Assembly (NCBI GenBank): GCA_002280725.1
Contig: NCEM01000018.1
Coordinates: 1-64,000 of the forward strand
Source: Alphaproteobacteria bacterium 32-64-14
GTDB lineage: Bacteria; Pseudomonadota; Alphaproteobacteria; Caulobacterales; Hyphomonadaceae
Reading direction: 5' to 3'
Length of the DNA stretch: 64,000 nt
The position numbers were made by a program, and so were the translations under genes. Of the stretch, positions 33,013 through 41,918 are shown piece after piece. Numbering within the stretch: the first letter of the stretch is position 1; every line of letters begins with the position of its first letter. The notes beneath the pieces were generated by a model. That model saw only the letters and a list, made by a program, of their open reading frames with translations. It was not told the DNA's origin and did no database searches.

Positions 33013-34722
33013 TCAGCGCTGAACAAGGTATTCGGGGGAGATCATCGAAAAGAAAACCGCCGTCTTGGCTCTGTTTAGCCGAGCTGTGTCTATCGCCGTC
33101 TGGTTGCTTCCGGTCGCGGCTGGAACGGCAACCGCGCTGATCGCCGCGTTGAGACGAGTCTGCAGTGTGGACGTCATCTGGCCGTAGAACAGCAAGGTGT
33201 TCATCCGGTCGACCAATGCTGTGGGGTTATCGGCAAGCGCGATTTCAGCGGCATAGGCGGCGCGCACATCGCGTCCTGATCCGCCCGTGGGGGTCGATCC
33301 GATGCCGGCGTTGATCCAGTCCTGCATCTGATTGATGTAGGACGCTGTGGTGACCTCATCGACGACCTGAAATTCAGGCGCCAGCAGCATGTTCTGACCC
33401 AGTTGGGTTGTAGCTGGCGGGGTAAACCCGGGGCGCCAGAAATTGAATACCGACGGCGAGGTGAGGGGGGACTGGTTGAGAGACGTGTTCGCGCTTGTGG
33501 AGGTGATCAGGAAGTTGCCCGTTTGCGACGTGGCGCCAAAAGATCGCGCCCAGTTTGTGACCCGAATGACGGGCTCGCGCAGCTTGCCAAAGCTCGCCGA
33601 TGTGGCGACCGAAATGCTGCGTGCTTCGGCATCGGTCAGGATGGCCCGGACAACTGCCGCCAGATCGCCGCGTACGCCTGAGCCGTTGTTGGCAAAGACG
33701 GCGGAGATGCGCCCAACATACGCGGGGCTGGGGTTGGATGTGACCAACTGCTGTATCAGACGCTTGGCTATGAACGGACCGGTGTTGGCATGATTGAATA
33801 GCCGGTCGAGCGCGATTCTCAGGTCGCCTGCCATATCGACGGTCGTGCTGGCCGGAATGGTGACGCCAAGAAAGGTCTTTGCCGAGGTCGAGTGGAAGTT
33901 GGGATAGAAAATCATTGGCCGCACAGAGCGGTCGGAGTGTGCGTTTCCACCGGCGAATGTCGTGTTGTTGGGAGAGGTGTTGTACCAACTGATCCCAGTA
34001 AAAACCTTCGCGAGCCCCGCAATGTCAGCAGGCGTGTAGGTGGGGATCTGTTCGGTCCCATTGAGGCGAGGCGTGCCGTCGGCATTGAGCTCGATCAAGC
34101 CGATGGTCATGAGCTGCATGACCTCCCGCGCATAGTTCTCGTCTGGTGTACGCGTGCCGGCCGCATCCTCCTTCTGGTTGCCCAGGTAGGTAAGGTAGCG
34201 GCCCATCATTGGATGTAGCGTCACCTCTTCCATCAGCGTGCGGAAGTTGCCGAAGGCATTGGCTTGCAACATGTCATACCAGGAGGCGGCCCCGCGCGTA
34301 TCGACCGCGGGATCAGCCAGGGAAACAACAAAAATCTGAGACAGGGCGAACGTAACGCGCTGGCGCAATTGATCCGGCTCGTTGATCGCCTGTTTCCACC
34401 AGGTCTGGTAGAAATTGTTCGCGTTGACGGAGCCGTTGGCCGCGAGGGCGATGTCAATAAACGCCTCGTGGCTGAGCCCCGGCCGGGGCAGGGCCATCTG
34501 CGCTGTTATCCAGCCATTGATGCCCTGACCCTGCACCTCACCGATGCCGGCCTCTGTAACACCAAACGTCCCCTGCGTGAGCAGACGGGCAGCTTCCTGC
34601 GCTGTTGGCGGTTGGGCGGCTGGGCCTTGTCCGCCTCCGCTGCTGCCTGTGTCGGTTGATGAACCGCCTCCCCCGCACGCCGCGAGCAAACAAAGGAAGG
34701 CCGCGAAAATCGTGTGGCGCAT
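33013..34722 (-). CDS. DUF1800 family lipoprotein
   Basis: 569 aa. Lipobox at AFLCLLAACGGGG (lipid Cys16), then a Gly/Ser/Pro linker. The DUF1800 domain starts at AARLLTQGTFGVTEAGIGEV and includes NEPDQLRQRVTFALSQIFVV, MMGRYLTYLGNQKEDAAGTR, PDENYAREVMQLMTIGLIEL, FIAKRLIQQLVTSNPSPAYV and the C-terminal SPEYLVQ. Members always pair with DUF1501 proteins; the pair may bind or process something at the cell surface, but no activity is established. First gene of the two-gene operon; promoter must lie between 34723 and 35194. Confidence 0.92.
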   Translation of the reverse strand: MRHTIFAAFLCLLAACGGGGSSTDTGSSGGGQGPAAQPPTAQEAARLLTQGTFGVTEAGIGEVQGQGINGWITAQMALPRPGLSHEAFIDIALAANGSVNANNFYQTWWKQAINEPDQLRQRVTFALSQIFVVSLADPAVDTRGAASWYDMLQANAFGNFRTLMEEVTLHPMMGRYLTYLGNQKEDAAGTRTPDENYAREVMQLMTIGLIELNADGTPRLNGTEQIPTYTPADIAGLAKVFTGISWYNTSPNNTTFAGGNAHSDRSVRPMIFYPNFHSTSAKTFLGVTIPASTTVDMAGDLRIALDRLFNHANTGPFIAKRLIQQLVTSNPSPAYVGRISAVFANNGSGVRGDLAAVVRAILTDAEARSISVATSASFGKLREPVIRVTNWARSFGATSQTGNFLITSTSANTSLNQSPLTSPSVFNFWRPGFTPPATTQLGQNMLLAPEFQVVDEVTTASYINQMQDWINAGIGSTPTGGSGRDVRAAYAAEIALADNPTALVDRMNTLLFYGQMTSTLQTRLNAAISAVAVPAATGSNQTAIDTARLNRAKTAVFFSMISPEYLVQR

Positions 34723-34867
34723 GGGAGCTTCCCGTCAGGAAGGCCGCGATTCCGGTGGGTCACTGCAGCGCGCAAAAAACAGACGGCCGCCGCAACAATT
34801 GGAAACCTGAAGTCCGAAACACAGCCAAGCAATGCAGAAAATAGGCGCAGACCATGCAAACGGAGAC

Positions 34868-34996
34868 ATGCGCATAACCATCGACAGGGAGGATGCCGCG
34901 GAAATGATTCTCGATGCCGCGAAAGTCTATCGGTTCGCAAAGGGTGCGCTAGTGAAATCTGAGCAAAGCGGGCGCTATCAGACCAACGCTAGCTAG
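34868..34996 (+). CDS. Possible 42-aa small protein
   Basis: ATG 34868 to TAG 34996 encodes MRITIDREDAAEMILDAAKV followed by YRFAKGALVKSEQSGRYQTN and AS. The composition is protein-like (alternating charged and hydrophobic residues) and the ORF lies alone in the 472-bp gap between DUF1800 and the glycan cluster. A GGAG lies only 2 bp before the start, closer than usual. Its end overlaps the first palindromic box. It may be a small regulatory protein or chance. Confidence 0.3.
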   Translation: MRITIDREDAAEMILDAAKVYRFAKGALVKSEQSGRYQTNAS

Positions 34997-35039
34997 TCTT
35001 GTATGGACGGGGCGCCGCCAGACCTACGCTACCTGGTCT
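34980..35039 (+). repeat. Pair of 20-bp palindromic boxes before the glycan operon
   Basis: AGACCAACGCTAGCTAGTCT (34980-34999) and AGACCTACGCTACCTGGTCT (35020-35039) are 17/20 identical and each is an imperfect palindrome with AGACC/GGTCT-like arms. They are 40 bp apart, about four helical turns. The second box ends 155 bp before the first glycosyltransferase start, and about 260 bp before the divergent DUF1800 gene. Two matching half-symmetric sites suggest a dimeric regulator; which promoter they serve is unknown. Confidence 0.45.
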
Positions 35040-35194
35040 CTGGGAAAGGCCGTAGTGATTGGCCTGGCGGAGGCCCCAATGGCCGCGACACTTGTACCGC
35101 GCGTTAACCACGGGCTGGCCGGGGGTGGCGCGCAGGGAGACGGCGCAGGGCTTGCTGTAGGAATCACGATCAGTGAAACCGCAGCGGCCTGGAC

Positions 35195-36466
35195 ATGAAA
35201 GTTGCCTTCTTCGTCCACCGTTTCCCAGTGATCTCTGAGGCATTCGTCGCGAACGCGGCAGTGGGTTTGATCGACCAGGGTCACACCGTGGATATCTACG
35301 CGCTTGATGGGCCGGCAGATTCCGCCCACGAGCGCCATGCGCTGGTGGAGCGCTATCGTCTTGAAGACCGGACCCGCAGCTTCCGCCTAGGTGAATCGCC
35401 CCGCCGCCGGGTTGCGCTGGCGCCGATGGCCGCTTTCAAGATCGCAACAAGTCACGGTCTCAAGGTTGGCTCGGTTCTGGACGCAGGTTGCTTTGGACCG
35501 GAGCGTTTCGGCCTGCGCGCCTTGCACGAAGCGGGGTTGTTCCGGGACGGCGGCAAGTACGACATCCTCCACTGCCATTTCGGCACACTTGCCGAAGCAG
35601 TGCTTGATCATCGCCGGGCAGGCTTCCTGTCCGGACAGGTCGTGGTTCATTTCCGCGGCTATGACATTTCGAAGTTTCTGCAGGAAAAAGGTGAGCATGC
35701 TTATGATCGCGTTTTTCGCGACGCTGATGCGTTCATAGCAAACTGCCGGTACTTCCGTGACCGTGTGATCGGTCTGGGTGCTCCGGAGTCCCGAACGCAT
35801 GTGGTGGCATCGGGCGTGGCCGTCGATCGCTTTCCGTTCGCGACGCGCGCATGGGCGCCGGACGAGCCGCTCCGCCTTCTGGCCATCGGCCGTCTCGTCG
35901 AGAAGAAGGGCTTGAGATTTGCCGTGGAGGCTCTCGCGCGCCTCGTCTCGGACGGCATTGACGCTCGCCTCAGCATTGTGGGCGATGGCCCCTTGCGGCA
36001 GGCGCTGCAGGACCAGGCCGCTGCGTTGTCCATCGCGGAGCGCGTCACGTTCACAGGCGCCGTTCCGCACGAGCGTATTGCCCGCCTGCTCATAGACTCT
36101 CACGTTCTGCTGGCGCCTTCCACAACGGCCGCGAGCGGTGATCGCGATGCTTCGATCAACACGGTGAAAGAGGCGATGGTGTCGGGCTGTCCATTCGTCA
36201 CGAGCAACCATGGCGGCATTCCGGAACTGGTCGAAGGCGTGGACGCCGGCGTCATGACGCAGGAGGGCGATGCAGATGCGCTTGCCACGGGCCTGCGCCA
36301 ACTCCTCGCGCGGCGTGACGATTGGCCGGCGATGGCGCATCGCGGCCGCGTCCACATACTCTCCAGATACTCCATCGAAGCCGTAACCGCAGAGACCATG
36401 CGGGTTTATCGGCTGGCAATCGCATCGCGCTCGCCATCATCCAGATCTAGGAGAGTCATGTCATGA
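35195..36466 (+). CDS. Family 4 glycosyltransferase
   Basis: 423 aa, GT-B fold. N-terminal acceptor half: MKVAFFVHRFPVISEAFVAN, a colanic-acid-type opening, and HCHFGTLAEAVLDHRRAGFL. The C-terminal half has the nucleotide-sugar site: LLAIGRLVEKKGLRFAVEAL, LSIVGDGPLRQALQDQAAAL, FTGAVPHERIARLL, LLAPSTTAASGDRDASINTV and KEAMVSGCPFVTSNHGGIPE with the E-x7-E motif. It adds one sugar to a surface polysaccharide at the inner membrane. The stop overlaps the GT2 start (ATGA). Upstream lie two palindromic boxes. Confidence 0.92.
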   Translation: MKVAFFVHRFPVISEAFVANAAVGLIDQGHTVDIYALDGPADSAHERHALVERYRLEDRTRSFRLGESPRRRVALAPMAAFKIATSHGLKVGSVLDAGCFGPERFGLRALHEAGLFRDGGKYDILHCHFGTLAEAVLDHRRAGFLSGQVVVHFRGYDISKFLQEKGEHAYDRVFRDADAFIANCRYFRDRVIGLGAPESRTHVVASGVAVDRFPFATRAWAPDEPLRLLAIGRLVEKKGLRFAVEALARLVSDGIDARLSIVGDGPLRQALQDQAAALSIAERVTFTGAVPHERIARLLIDSHVLLAPSTTAASGDRDASINTVKEAMVSGCPFVTSNHGGIPELVEGVDAGVMTQEGDADALATGLRQLLARRDDWPAMAHRGRVHILSRYSIEAVTAETMRVYRLAIASRSPSSRSRRVMS

Positions 36467-37518
36467 CAATGTCTGGCGCCGGACCTCGCATCACAATCAT
36501 CGTCACGCAACGCGAACGCACAAGCGCGATGAAGGAAGCCCTGGAGGCCATCTACGCGGGCACGTCCGGCCAGTTCGATCTTGTCTACGTCACCGGCCAG
36601 CTCCCGGGAATGCAGCGGCGCTGGCTTGTGGCCGAGGCTGACAAGCAAGGGTTCAAGCTGATCGAGGCGGGGCGTCCGTTGACCCCCGCCGAGTCGCGCA
36701 ATCTCGGCCTGGCTGCGGCCGCCACCGAGTATGTGACTTTCATCGAGAACGACGTCCTCCCCATGAAGGGCTGGCTCGACGCACTCCTCGCTTGCGCGGA
36801 TGAAACACACGCCGATGTCGTCGTCCCGCTCACCTGCGAGGGAAGGCCGCTCCATACCATCGTCCACCATGTCGGCCTCGCCGAGGAAGCCATGCCGGGC
36901 GAGGACGGTGTACAGGAAGGCCAACGGGACTTTCGTGAATCCCTCTACCTGCAGGGCCAGACCCGGCAGCAGGCCGCTGACAAGTTGGTGCGCCGGCGCA
37001 CGCGCACATGCGAGTTTCACTGCTTGATGGTACGAAAATCAGTCTTCGCGCAGATTGGTCCATTCGATCCTGTCATCGTTTCGAAAGAACACCTCGACTT
37101 CTCGTGGCGCCTCGCGCGCGCGGGCCTCTCCATCTGGGTCGAGCCGAAGGCCGTGGTGACATTCCTGGTTCCGTCAGACAACGATCCTGTGAAGCTGGTC
37201 GATCTGCCGTACTTTCTCCTGAGATGGTCGCCTGCATGGCAGCGCCGCAGTCACGATCTGCTGAAGCAGAGATGGGGCTTTCAGGAAGCAGGGTTCATTT
37301 CATCGCGCCGCCAGCTTGCCGATTGGCGTATCGTCGATCACGTGGTGAAGCCGGTCCTGAAAAAAGTCCCGCTCCTTGGCGGGCGCTGGGGGTTCGTCGA
37401 TCGCGGTGCGCGCGTGCTGTACCCCGCCGCAGCGCTTGCAGCTTCGGTTCTGGCCTGGCGTTATGACTCAAGCCGCAATCGCGCGAAGGACAACGGCGAT
37501 GCCAGCGCTGCGGCGTGA
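36463..37518 (+). CDS. Family 2 glycosyltransferase
   Basis: 351 aa, GT-A fold. Motifs: PRITIIVTQRERTSAMKEAL, a nucleotide-binding stretch with SRNLGLAAAATEYVTFIEND (the END replaces DxD), and FDPVIVSKEHLDFSWRLARA near the catalytic ED motif, here KEHLD. A short hydrophobic segment near the C-terminus (LYPAAALAASVLAW) may anchor it in the membrane. Coupled to the GT4 gene by ATGA; the flippase gene overlaps its end. The donor sugar is unknown. Confidence 0.85.
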   Translation: MTMSGAGPRITIIVTQRERTSAMKEALEAIYAGTSGQFDLVYVTGQLPGMQRRWLVAEADKQGFKLIEAGRPLTPAESRNLGLAAAATEYVTFIENDVLPMKGWLDALLACADETHADVVVPLTCEGRPLHTIVHHVGLAEEAMPGEDGVQEGQRDFRESLYLQGQTRQQAADKLVRRRTRTCEFHCLMVRKSVFAQIGPFDPVIVSKEHLDFSWRLARAGLSIWVEPKAVVTFLVPSDNDPVKLVDLPYFLLRWSPAWQRRSHDLLKQRWGFQEAGFISSRRQLADWRIVDHVVKPVLKKVPLLGGRWGFVDRGARVLYPAAALAASVLAWRYDSSRNRAKDNGDASAAA

Positions 37519-39037
37519 TCCTCTGACTTTGCTGCGAAACGCTGCGGTCTGGGCCGCCGCCGCCAAGTGGTTCGACGTCATCGTATCGATGGCGACCTTC
37601 CTGTTCATGGCTCGCCTTCTTGGACCAGAGGCCTGGGGCCTTTACGGCATGGTGCTGCTGGTCACGATCCTGCCTGAAACGATTGTCGGCGGTGCGCTCG
37701 CCGAGAGCCTGATCCAGAGGCGCGATCTTCGCCACGGGCACGTGGCAGCCGCCCGTGTGCTCCACATGGGCCTCGCGCTGATGCTCGTTGCTGTGATCGT
37801 TGGGCTTGCACCAGTGTTCGCACAGGCCTTTGGGCATGTGGAGCTGCAGGCGCTTATTCCCGCGCTTTCGGCGACGTTGCTTGTCATGGCTTTGGGCGCT
37901 CCATCCGCTGCGCTTTTGCAGCGCGGGCTCCGGTTTCGCGCCATCGCAGCCGTCGACGCAGCTGGTGCGGTGTCCGCCGCCATTGCCGGCATCTCCATGG
38001 GTCTTGCCGGGCAGGGCGTGTGGGCCATCGTCTGGATGGAAATCGCGCGGCGAAGCACACGCGCAATCGGGTTCATCCTTGCGGCGCGCGCCGGATCCAG
38101 CTTGCGCTTCTCGCGCGCCGAATTTTCGGACCTGATGCGCTTCAATCTTGCGTCGCTGGCGGCACAACTGTTGCTGCAATTTGATCTGGCGGTTCCCAGA
38201 ATCGCTGTCGGCGCATTCCTTGGCGCTCATGCGCTGGGTTACTTCAACTTCGCCCTGCGTATCCTCCAGCAGGGATCATCGTTGGTCGTCGCACCGTTCA
38301 ACGCAATCGCGCTGCCTTTGATCTCGTCAGTTCGCGAGGATCGTGACCGGCTTCATCAGGTGATCCGTCAGTCCGGGCGTGCGGCGGCAATCGCCGGGTT
38401 CCCCATTTTCCTGGGCGCTGCGGCGGTTGCTCCTGTGGCGATTCCACTCTTGCTGGGCGTGCAATGGGCGCCCGCAGTCATTCCAATGCAGCTGGTTCTT
38501 CTGCTTGGCGTGCGCGCCGCGGCAACTTCGTTCACGGGCGGCATCCTGCGCGGATGCGGGCATCCAGGGCTTTACCTGCTGCACGTGAGCCTCGGCGTGC
38601 TGGTAACCTGTGTCCTCATTCCGCTGTCGGCGCCATTCGGATTGATCGCCGTGGCCACCGCCATGCTTGCAAAGGGCATGGTCACCTGGATCGCCGGCGC
38701 CTGCCTTGTCGAGCGTGTTTCCGGTTACTCCGCATGGAATCAGGTCGCCATCGGTTGGCGCAGCTTGCTTGCGGCATGTCTTATGGCTGGCGGTGTTCTG
38801 GCCGCGACGCCTGTGCTTGCCGCCTCATTTGCCGGCTTGTTGCTGCTTGCCGCGCTGATCGCTGCTGGTGTTGTCCTGCACGTGATCGCGCTTGCGACGC
38901 TCGATCCCGCTTTAGCGCGCAGGCTTGGTCGAGCGTTCTTCGCCCGCATAGGTCGCCGGCGCAGCAGCCGTATCGCGGCGAGCCCGGCGCTGCACGGTCC
39001 GCAGTTCGAGGCGCCTGTTCAGCGCGCCGAGAACTAG
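37499..39037 (+). CDS. Wzx-like polysaccharide flippase
   Basis: 512 aa from ATG 37499; ATG 37463 (MTQAAIARR) would add 12 residues. About twelve membrane helices with the MATE/PST layout; conserved stretches include KWFDVIVSMATFLFMARLLG, PEAWGLYGMVLLVTILPETI, VGGALAESLIQRRDL, and the central FNLASLAAQLLLQFDLAVPR. It would flip lipid-linked repeat units across the inner membrane. It overlaps the GT2 gene by 20 bp, and its last 126 bp are also the end of a convergent GT2 gene on the other strand. Confidence 0.88.
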   Translation: MPALRRDPLTLLRNAAVWAAAAKWFDVIVSMATFLFMARLLGPEAWGLYGMVLLVTILPETIVGGALAESLIQRRDLRHGHVAAARVLHMGLALMLVAVIVGLAPVFAQAFGHVELQALIPALSATLLVMALGAPSAALLQRGLRFRAIAAVDAAGAVSAAIAGISMGLAGQGVWAIVWMEIARRSTRAIGFILAARAGSSLRFSRAEFSDLMRFNLASLAAQLLLQFDLAVPRIAVGAFLGAHALGYFNFALRILQQGSSLVVAPFNAIALPLISSVREDRDRLHQVIRQSGRAAAIAGFPIFLGAAAVAPVAIPLLLGVQWAPAVIPMQLVLLLGVRAAATSFTGGILRGCGHPGLYLLHVSLGVLVTCVLIPLSAPFGLIAVATAMLAKGMVTWIAGACLVERVSGYSAWNQVAIGWRSLLAACLMAGGVLAATPVLAASFAGLLLLAALIAAGVVLHVIALATLDPALARRLGRAFFARIGRRRSSRIAASPALHGPQFEAPVQRAEN

Positions 39038-40210
39038 CTTCGTTGCGCCGCCGATGCCGGCGAGGCGATAGAGCGCGCGCGCGCAGCTCGCGATGTAGGC
39101 AGCGTCCATTCTACGCAGGCCCTGTCCGGCCCAGTAGGTGAGCATCGACGCCATGGCCATCCGGACGGCCCCGCCATTGCGGGCGCGGTTAGCGGCCGTT
39201 GCGAGCCGTTTCTGGATATTCCTGTCGCCGAGAAGGATATCAATGCCGTAGCGGCTACCCAGCAGTCTTGAAAGAATTTCAAGATCGCTGCGCGCCAACA
39301 CGGTCCCGGGCGCAGCTTCAAGGCCGTCGATCAAGCTGCCGAGCGCGATGTCCCACAGATCCTTGCGTCCCGCGATCACAGCCCTTTGCAGCAGCGCGCG
39401 GCGCGCCTGCATGGGCGCGAGGGTCTGGCTTGCTGCTACATCATCCAGAAACTCGTTCAGATTTAGCTCTGGCAGCAGATCGGCGAGAAGGCGTGCGTCG
39501 AATTTCTGCCAACGCTGCACGCGCTCATGCGAGGCATGCCTTGCGGCTTGCGGCCCGCGCAGTCCGGCGTGCTGCCTCTGCCAGAGCACGACCTGTCCAA
39601 CGTCAGCGCCCTGGTGCCGGCGGGCCACCTGCAGCAGGATGTTGTAGTCTACTGACGCGGTGATCGAAGAATCGAACGGGGCGATGGCGTTGAAGCAGCG
39701 CCGGCGAAACAGGGCGCACGGTTGGCCCGTAATGAAGCAGTCTTCCATGAGGTGCGCGAACAGGTGACGGGCGCCCGCCGGAGCCTGGTCGGCTTGGTCG
39801 ACAAACACACGCTCGCCGCGCGCGGTCATGGTGAATTTCTTCAAGGAACCGAACGTGAAGCCAAGCTTGGGGTCCGCCTGCAACGGGGCGAGAAGTGTCT
39901 TGAGCGCGTCTGGCGGCGCAATGTCATCATCGTCCATGACCCAGATGACATTGCCCGCGGCCAACTCAAGGCCCGCGTTGATGGCCGCTGTCTTGCCGCC
40001 ATTCTCGCTGATCCGGACATATTTCACCTTCGATGCGTATGCCGCGCATACCGAGGGCGTTTCATCTGTGGAGCCGTCGTCGAGAATGATGATTTCGAGC
40101 GGCAGGTGCGTTTGTTCAAGCACGCTGTCGATGGCTTCCCCAAGAAGCTGCGCGCGATTGAAGGTAGGCAGAAGGACGGAAACGGTGAGAAGCGCCTGTC
40201 TGCCTGGCAT
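38912..40210 (-). CDS. Family 2 glycosyltransferase, convergent to flippase
   Basis: 432 aa from ATG 40210; an ATG at 40282 would add 24 residues of unlikely sequence. GT-A motifs: LTVSVLLPTFNRAQLLGEAI, EIIILDDGSTDETPSVCAAY, GKTAAINAGLELAAGNVIWV, MDDDDIAPPDALKTLL with the metal-binding DDD, and FDSSITASVDYNILLQVARR. The C-terminal half (about 240-430) is helical. It probably serves the same polysaccharide. The last 42 codons overlap the flippase gene on the opposite strand by 126 bp, which is long for such a pair. Confidence 0.88.
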   Translation of the reverse strand: MPGRQALLTVSVLLPTFNRAQLLGEAIDSVLEQTHLPLEIIILDDGSTDETPSVCAAYASKVKYVRISENGGKTAAINAGLELAAGNVIWVMDDDDIAPPDALKTLLAPLQADPKLGFTFGSLKKFTMTARGERVFVDQADQAPAGARHLFAHLMEDCFITGQPCALFRRRCFNAIAPFDSSITASVDYNILLQVARRHQGADVGQVVLWQRQHAGLRGPQAARHASHERVQRWQKFDARLLADLLPELNLNEFLDDVAASQTLAPMQARRALLQRAVIAGRKDLWDIALGSLIDGLEAAPGTVLARSDLEILSRLLGSRYGIDILLGDRNIQKRLATAANRARNGGAVRMAMASMLTYWAGQGLRRMDAAYIASCARALYRLAGIGGATKLVLGALNRRLELRTVQRRARRDTAAAPATYAGEERSTKPAR

Positions 40211-40578
40211 GACTCGACTTTCCGCTAGTCGTCCGACGGTTAACGTCTTACCCCCAGCAGACTGAAGCATTTGATGTGCCACGCGATTCTGCTGGCTTGT
40301 GCAAGGCAGGGTAAGAGCCGCTCGCCCATCTTCGTTCGCACGCGAATGACTGACGCCGGGCGCAAGCGAAGATGCCCGGGCCTCGGCTTCAGACTTTCAG
40401 CCGGGTGGCGCCCGCATCCGCGCGTGAACAGACCCACGGGCGGCGAAGGCGGTGATCTGCGCTACAAGCTGGCTTCTGCGAACCCCGCTCGCACGATCTG
40501 CAACACGTTCAACATCCAGCGGCGTTTGTTGAGCCGTCGTGCAATGGGCATGATACGTGCGCGGTATGGCTGCGGGCG
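40211..40578 (+). other. Gene-poor interval with IS6 remnant D
   Basis: About 370 bp between the convergent-side GT2 start and the hydroxylase gene. Apart from the IS6-type remnant at 40494-40566 no feature is clear. It must hold the promoter of the minus-strand GT2 gene. Confidence 0.45.
40494..40566 (+). mobile_element. IS6-family transposase 3' remnant (remnant D)
   Basis: The frame reads TICNTFNIQRRLLSRRAMGM followed by IRARYG, matching the C-terminal [20 protein letters not shown] of IS6-type transposases as in remnants A-C. Only about 73 bp remain and the usual SESVWS ending is replaced by unrelated sequence. It sits 12 bp after the end of the hydroxylase gene (minus strand). Confidence 0.7.
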
Positions 40579-41838
40579 TTATCCTGATAGTCCAGACCTG
40601 TTCGCGGCCGCCAGGGCGCGAACGAGTTCACGCTCCTCCGCGGCCAGCAGCGGGTTCCATACATCGAAAATGAGAACGACGCGCAGCTCATCGCTGTCGT
40701 TTCTGGCCGTATGTTCAATCGTGTCGTCGAAGATCAGGAGTTCGCCTTCCTTCCACGTGCGATGCTCGAACCCGACACGGTAAGTGCATTTGTCCGGCAC
40801 GATGAGCGGTAGATGGACGACAAGGCGGGCGTTCGTTTCCCCCGTATGCGGCGGGATTTCGGTATGAGGCGCCAGCGCTGAGAACATCGCGTTCGGACAA
40901 AGGCCTCCGATCGAAGCCATGTCGACGGCCTCCAGGGCCTTGCGTGTTTCGGGGCAGCGCTTGAGGTGGGCTTCATCCGGCCGCCCATTTCGCCACAGGC
41001 CGTAATGGCTCCAGCGCGCGGAGTTGTTGAGGTCGCGCCATTGGTCAACCGGCTGGCCGGGTCGCAACGCGATGTAGGGTGAAAAATCCTTCTTCTCGTC
41101 TGCCAGCGCCGCCCGCAGCTCTTCGCGGATGAGCGAGGTCTTGGACTCCAGTTCCTTCGCCCAGGGAAAGAGTTCGCGGGGATAGAACGGGATTGCGGGA
41201 AGCCGCGGGATGTAGAACTGGTTGGCGTGCTGGCGATATGGCTCCGTCTGTCCCGCCATTATGGACGCTGCCTCGCGCCAGCGTTCTGCCTGCTCCCGAG
41301 CCAGGGAGGGCAGGAGTGGAGATATGGCGTCGGAGAGGTGCGCATAAGTTTCGCGCGCAAAGTCGTGCGACACGCTCCGTGCGTGAAGAAGCTGACCGCG
41401 AAGAACCGCGGGCCAGGCCGTTTCCGGCCCCGCTACCTTCACGGCGTTCCGGAAGAACAGCGCCGCCGTGGTCTTGTGGCCAAGCCGCTCGAGCCGCTGC
41501 GCCTTCGCAAGCAGCGCAGGCAGGAAGTACGGATCAAGCGCCAGCGCATGTTCGATAGCGGCGCCTTCGCCGTCGGCGTCTCCGGCTTCGCGGCGGGCCT
41601 TGGACAGGGTGAGCAGGATGAAAGGGTCGTGGGGTGAGAGGGCTTGCGCCTCCTCGATCAGGGTGCAGGCGTCCCTGAAGGCGCGGCGCTGCATGGCATG
41701 TATGCCGAGGCTGAAGATAGCCTTGGCGTTGTACGGATCGCGGCGGCGAACCTCCTGCCACAGCTTTTCGCCCAGCGCCCACTGGCCGGTGTTCACTGCA
41801 ACTTCGGCCTGTCCGATCAGTGTCGATAGATCATCCAT
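40579..41838 (-). CDS. TPR and aspartyl/asparaginyl beta-hydroxylase domain protein
   Basis: 419 aa. Residues about 1-140 are TPR-like repeats (AKAIFSLGIHAMQRRAFRDA, SPHDPFILLTLSKARREAGD, DPYFLPALLAKAQRLERLGH). The C-terminal part is the AspH-type 2-oxoglutarate dioxygenase: HTEIPPHTGETNARLVVHLP, LIVPDKCTYRVGFEHRTWKE, GELLIFDDTIEHTARNDSDE, LRVVLIFDVWNPLL, with His residues of the iron site visible. It would hydroxylate an Asp or Asn in a protein. No signal peptide, so cytoplasmic. It lies 80 bp downstream of a TonB-dependent receptor gene with a strong hairpin between them. Confidence 0.92.
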   Translation of the reverse strand: MDDLSTLIGQAEVAVNTGQWALGEKLWQEVRRRDPYNAKAIFSLGIHAMQRRAFRDACTLIEEAQALSPHDPFILLTLSKARREAGDADGEGAAIEHALALDPYFLPALLAKAQRLERLGHKTTAALFFRNAVKVAGPETAWPAVLRGQLLHARSVSHDFARETYAHLSDAISPLLPSLAREQAERWREAASIMAGQTEPYRQHANQFYIPRLPAIPFYPRELFPWAKELESKTSLIREELRAALADEKKDFSPYIALRPGQPVDQWRDLNNSARWSHYGLWRNGRPDEAHLKRCPETRKALEAVDMASIGGLCPNAMFSALAPHTEIPPHTGETNARLVVHLPLIVPDKCTYRVGFEHRTWKEGELLIFDDTIEHTARNDSDELRVVLIFDVWNPLLAAEERELVRALAAANRSGLSG

Positions 41839-41863
41839 CGGGATCAGCTTACCCCAGAAAGTT

Positions 41864-41892
41864 GCGGCGGTCCTCCGGGGGAGGGCCGCCGC
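41864..41892 (-). terminator. Strong hairpin between receptor and hydroxylase genes
   Basis: A 13-bp stem (GCGGCGGTCCTCC against GGAGGGCCGCCGC, one G-T pair) with a 3-base loop lies 26 bp after the receptor stop and 25 bp before the hydroxylase start. On the minus strand it is followed by AACTTTCTG, only a weak T-run, so it could be a terminator, an attenuator or an mRNA-end stabiliser. Confidence 0.55.
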
Positions 41893-41918
41893 GATAGTAC
41901 TTTCAGGTGTGGCGATGG

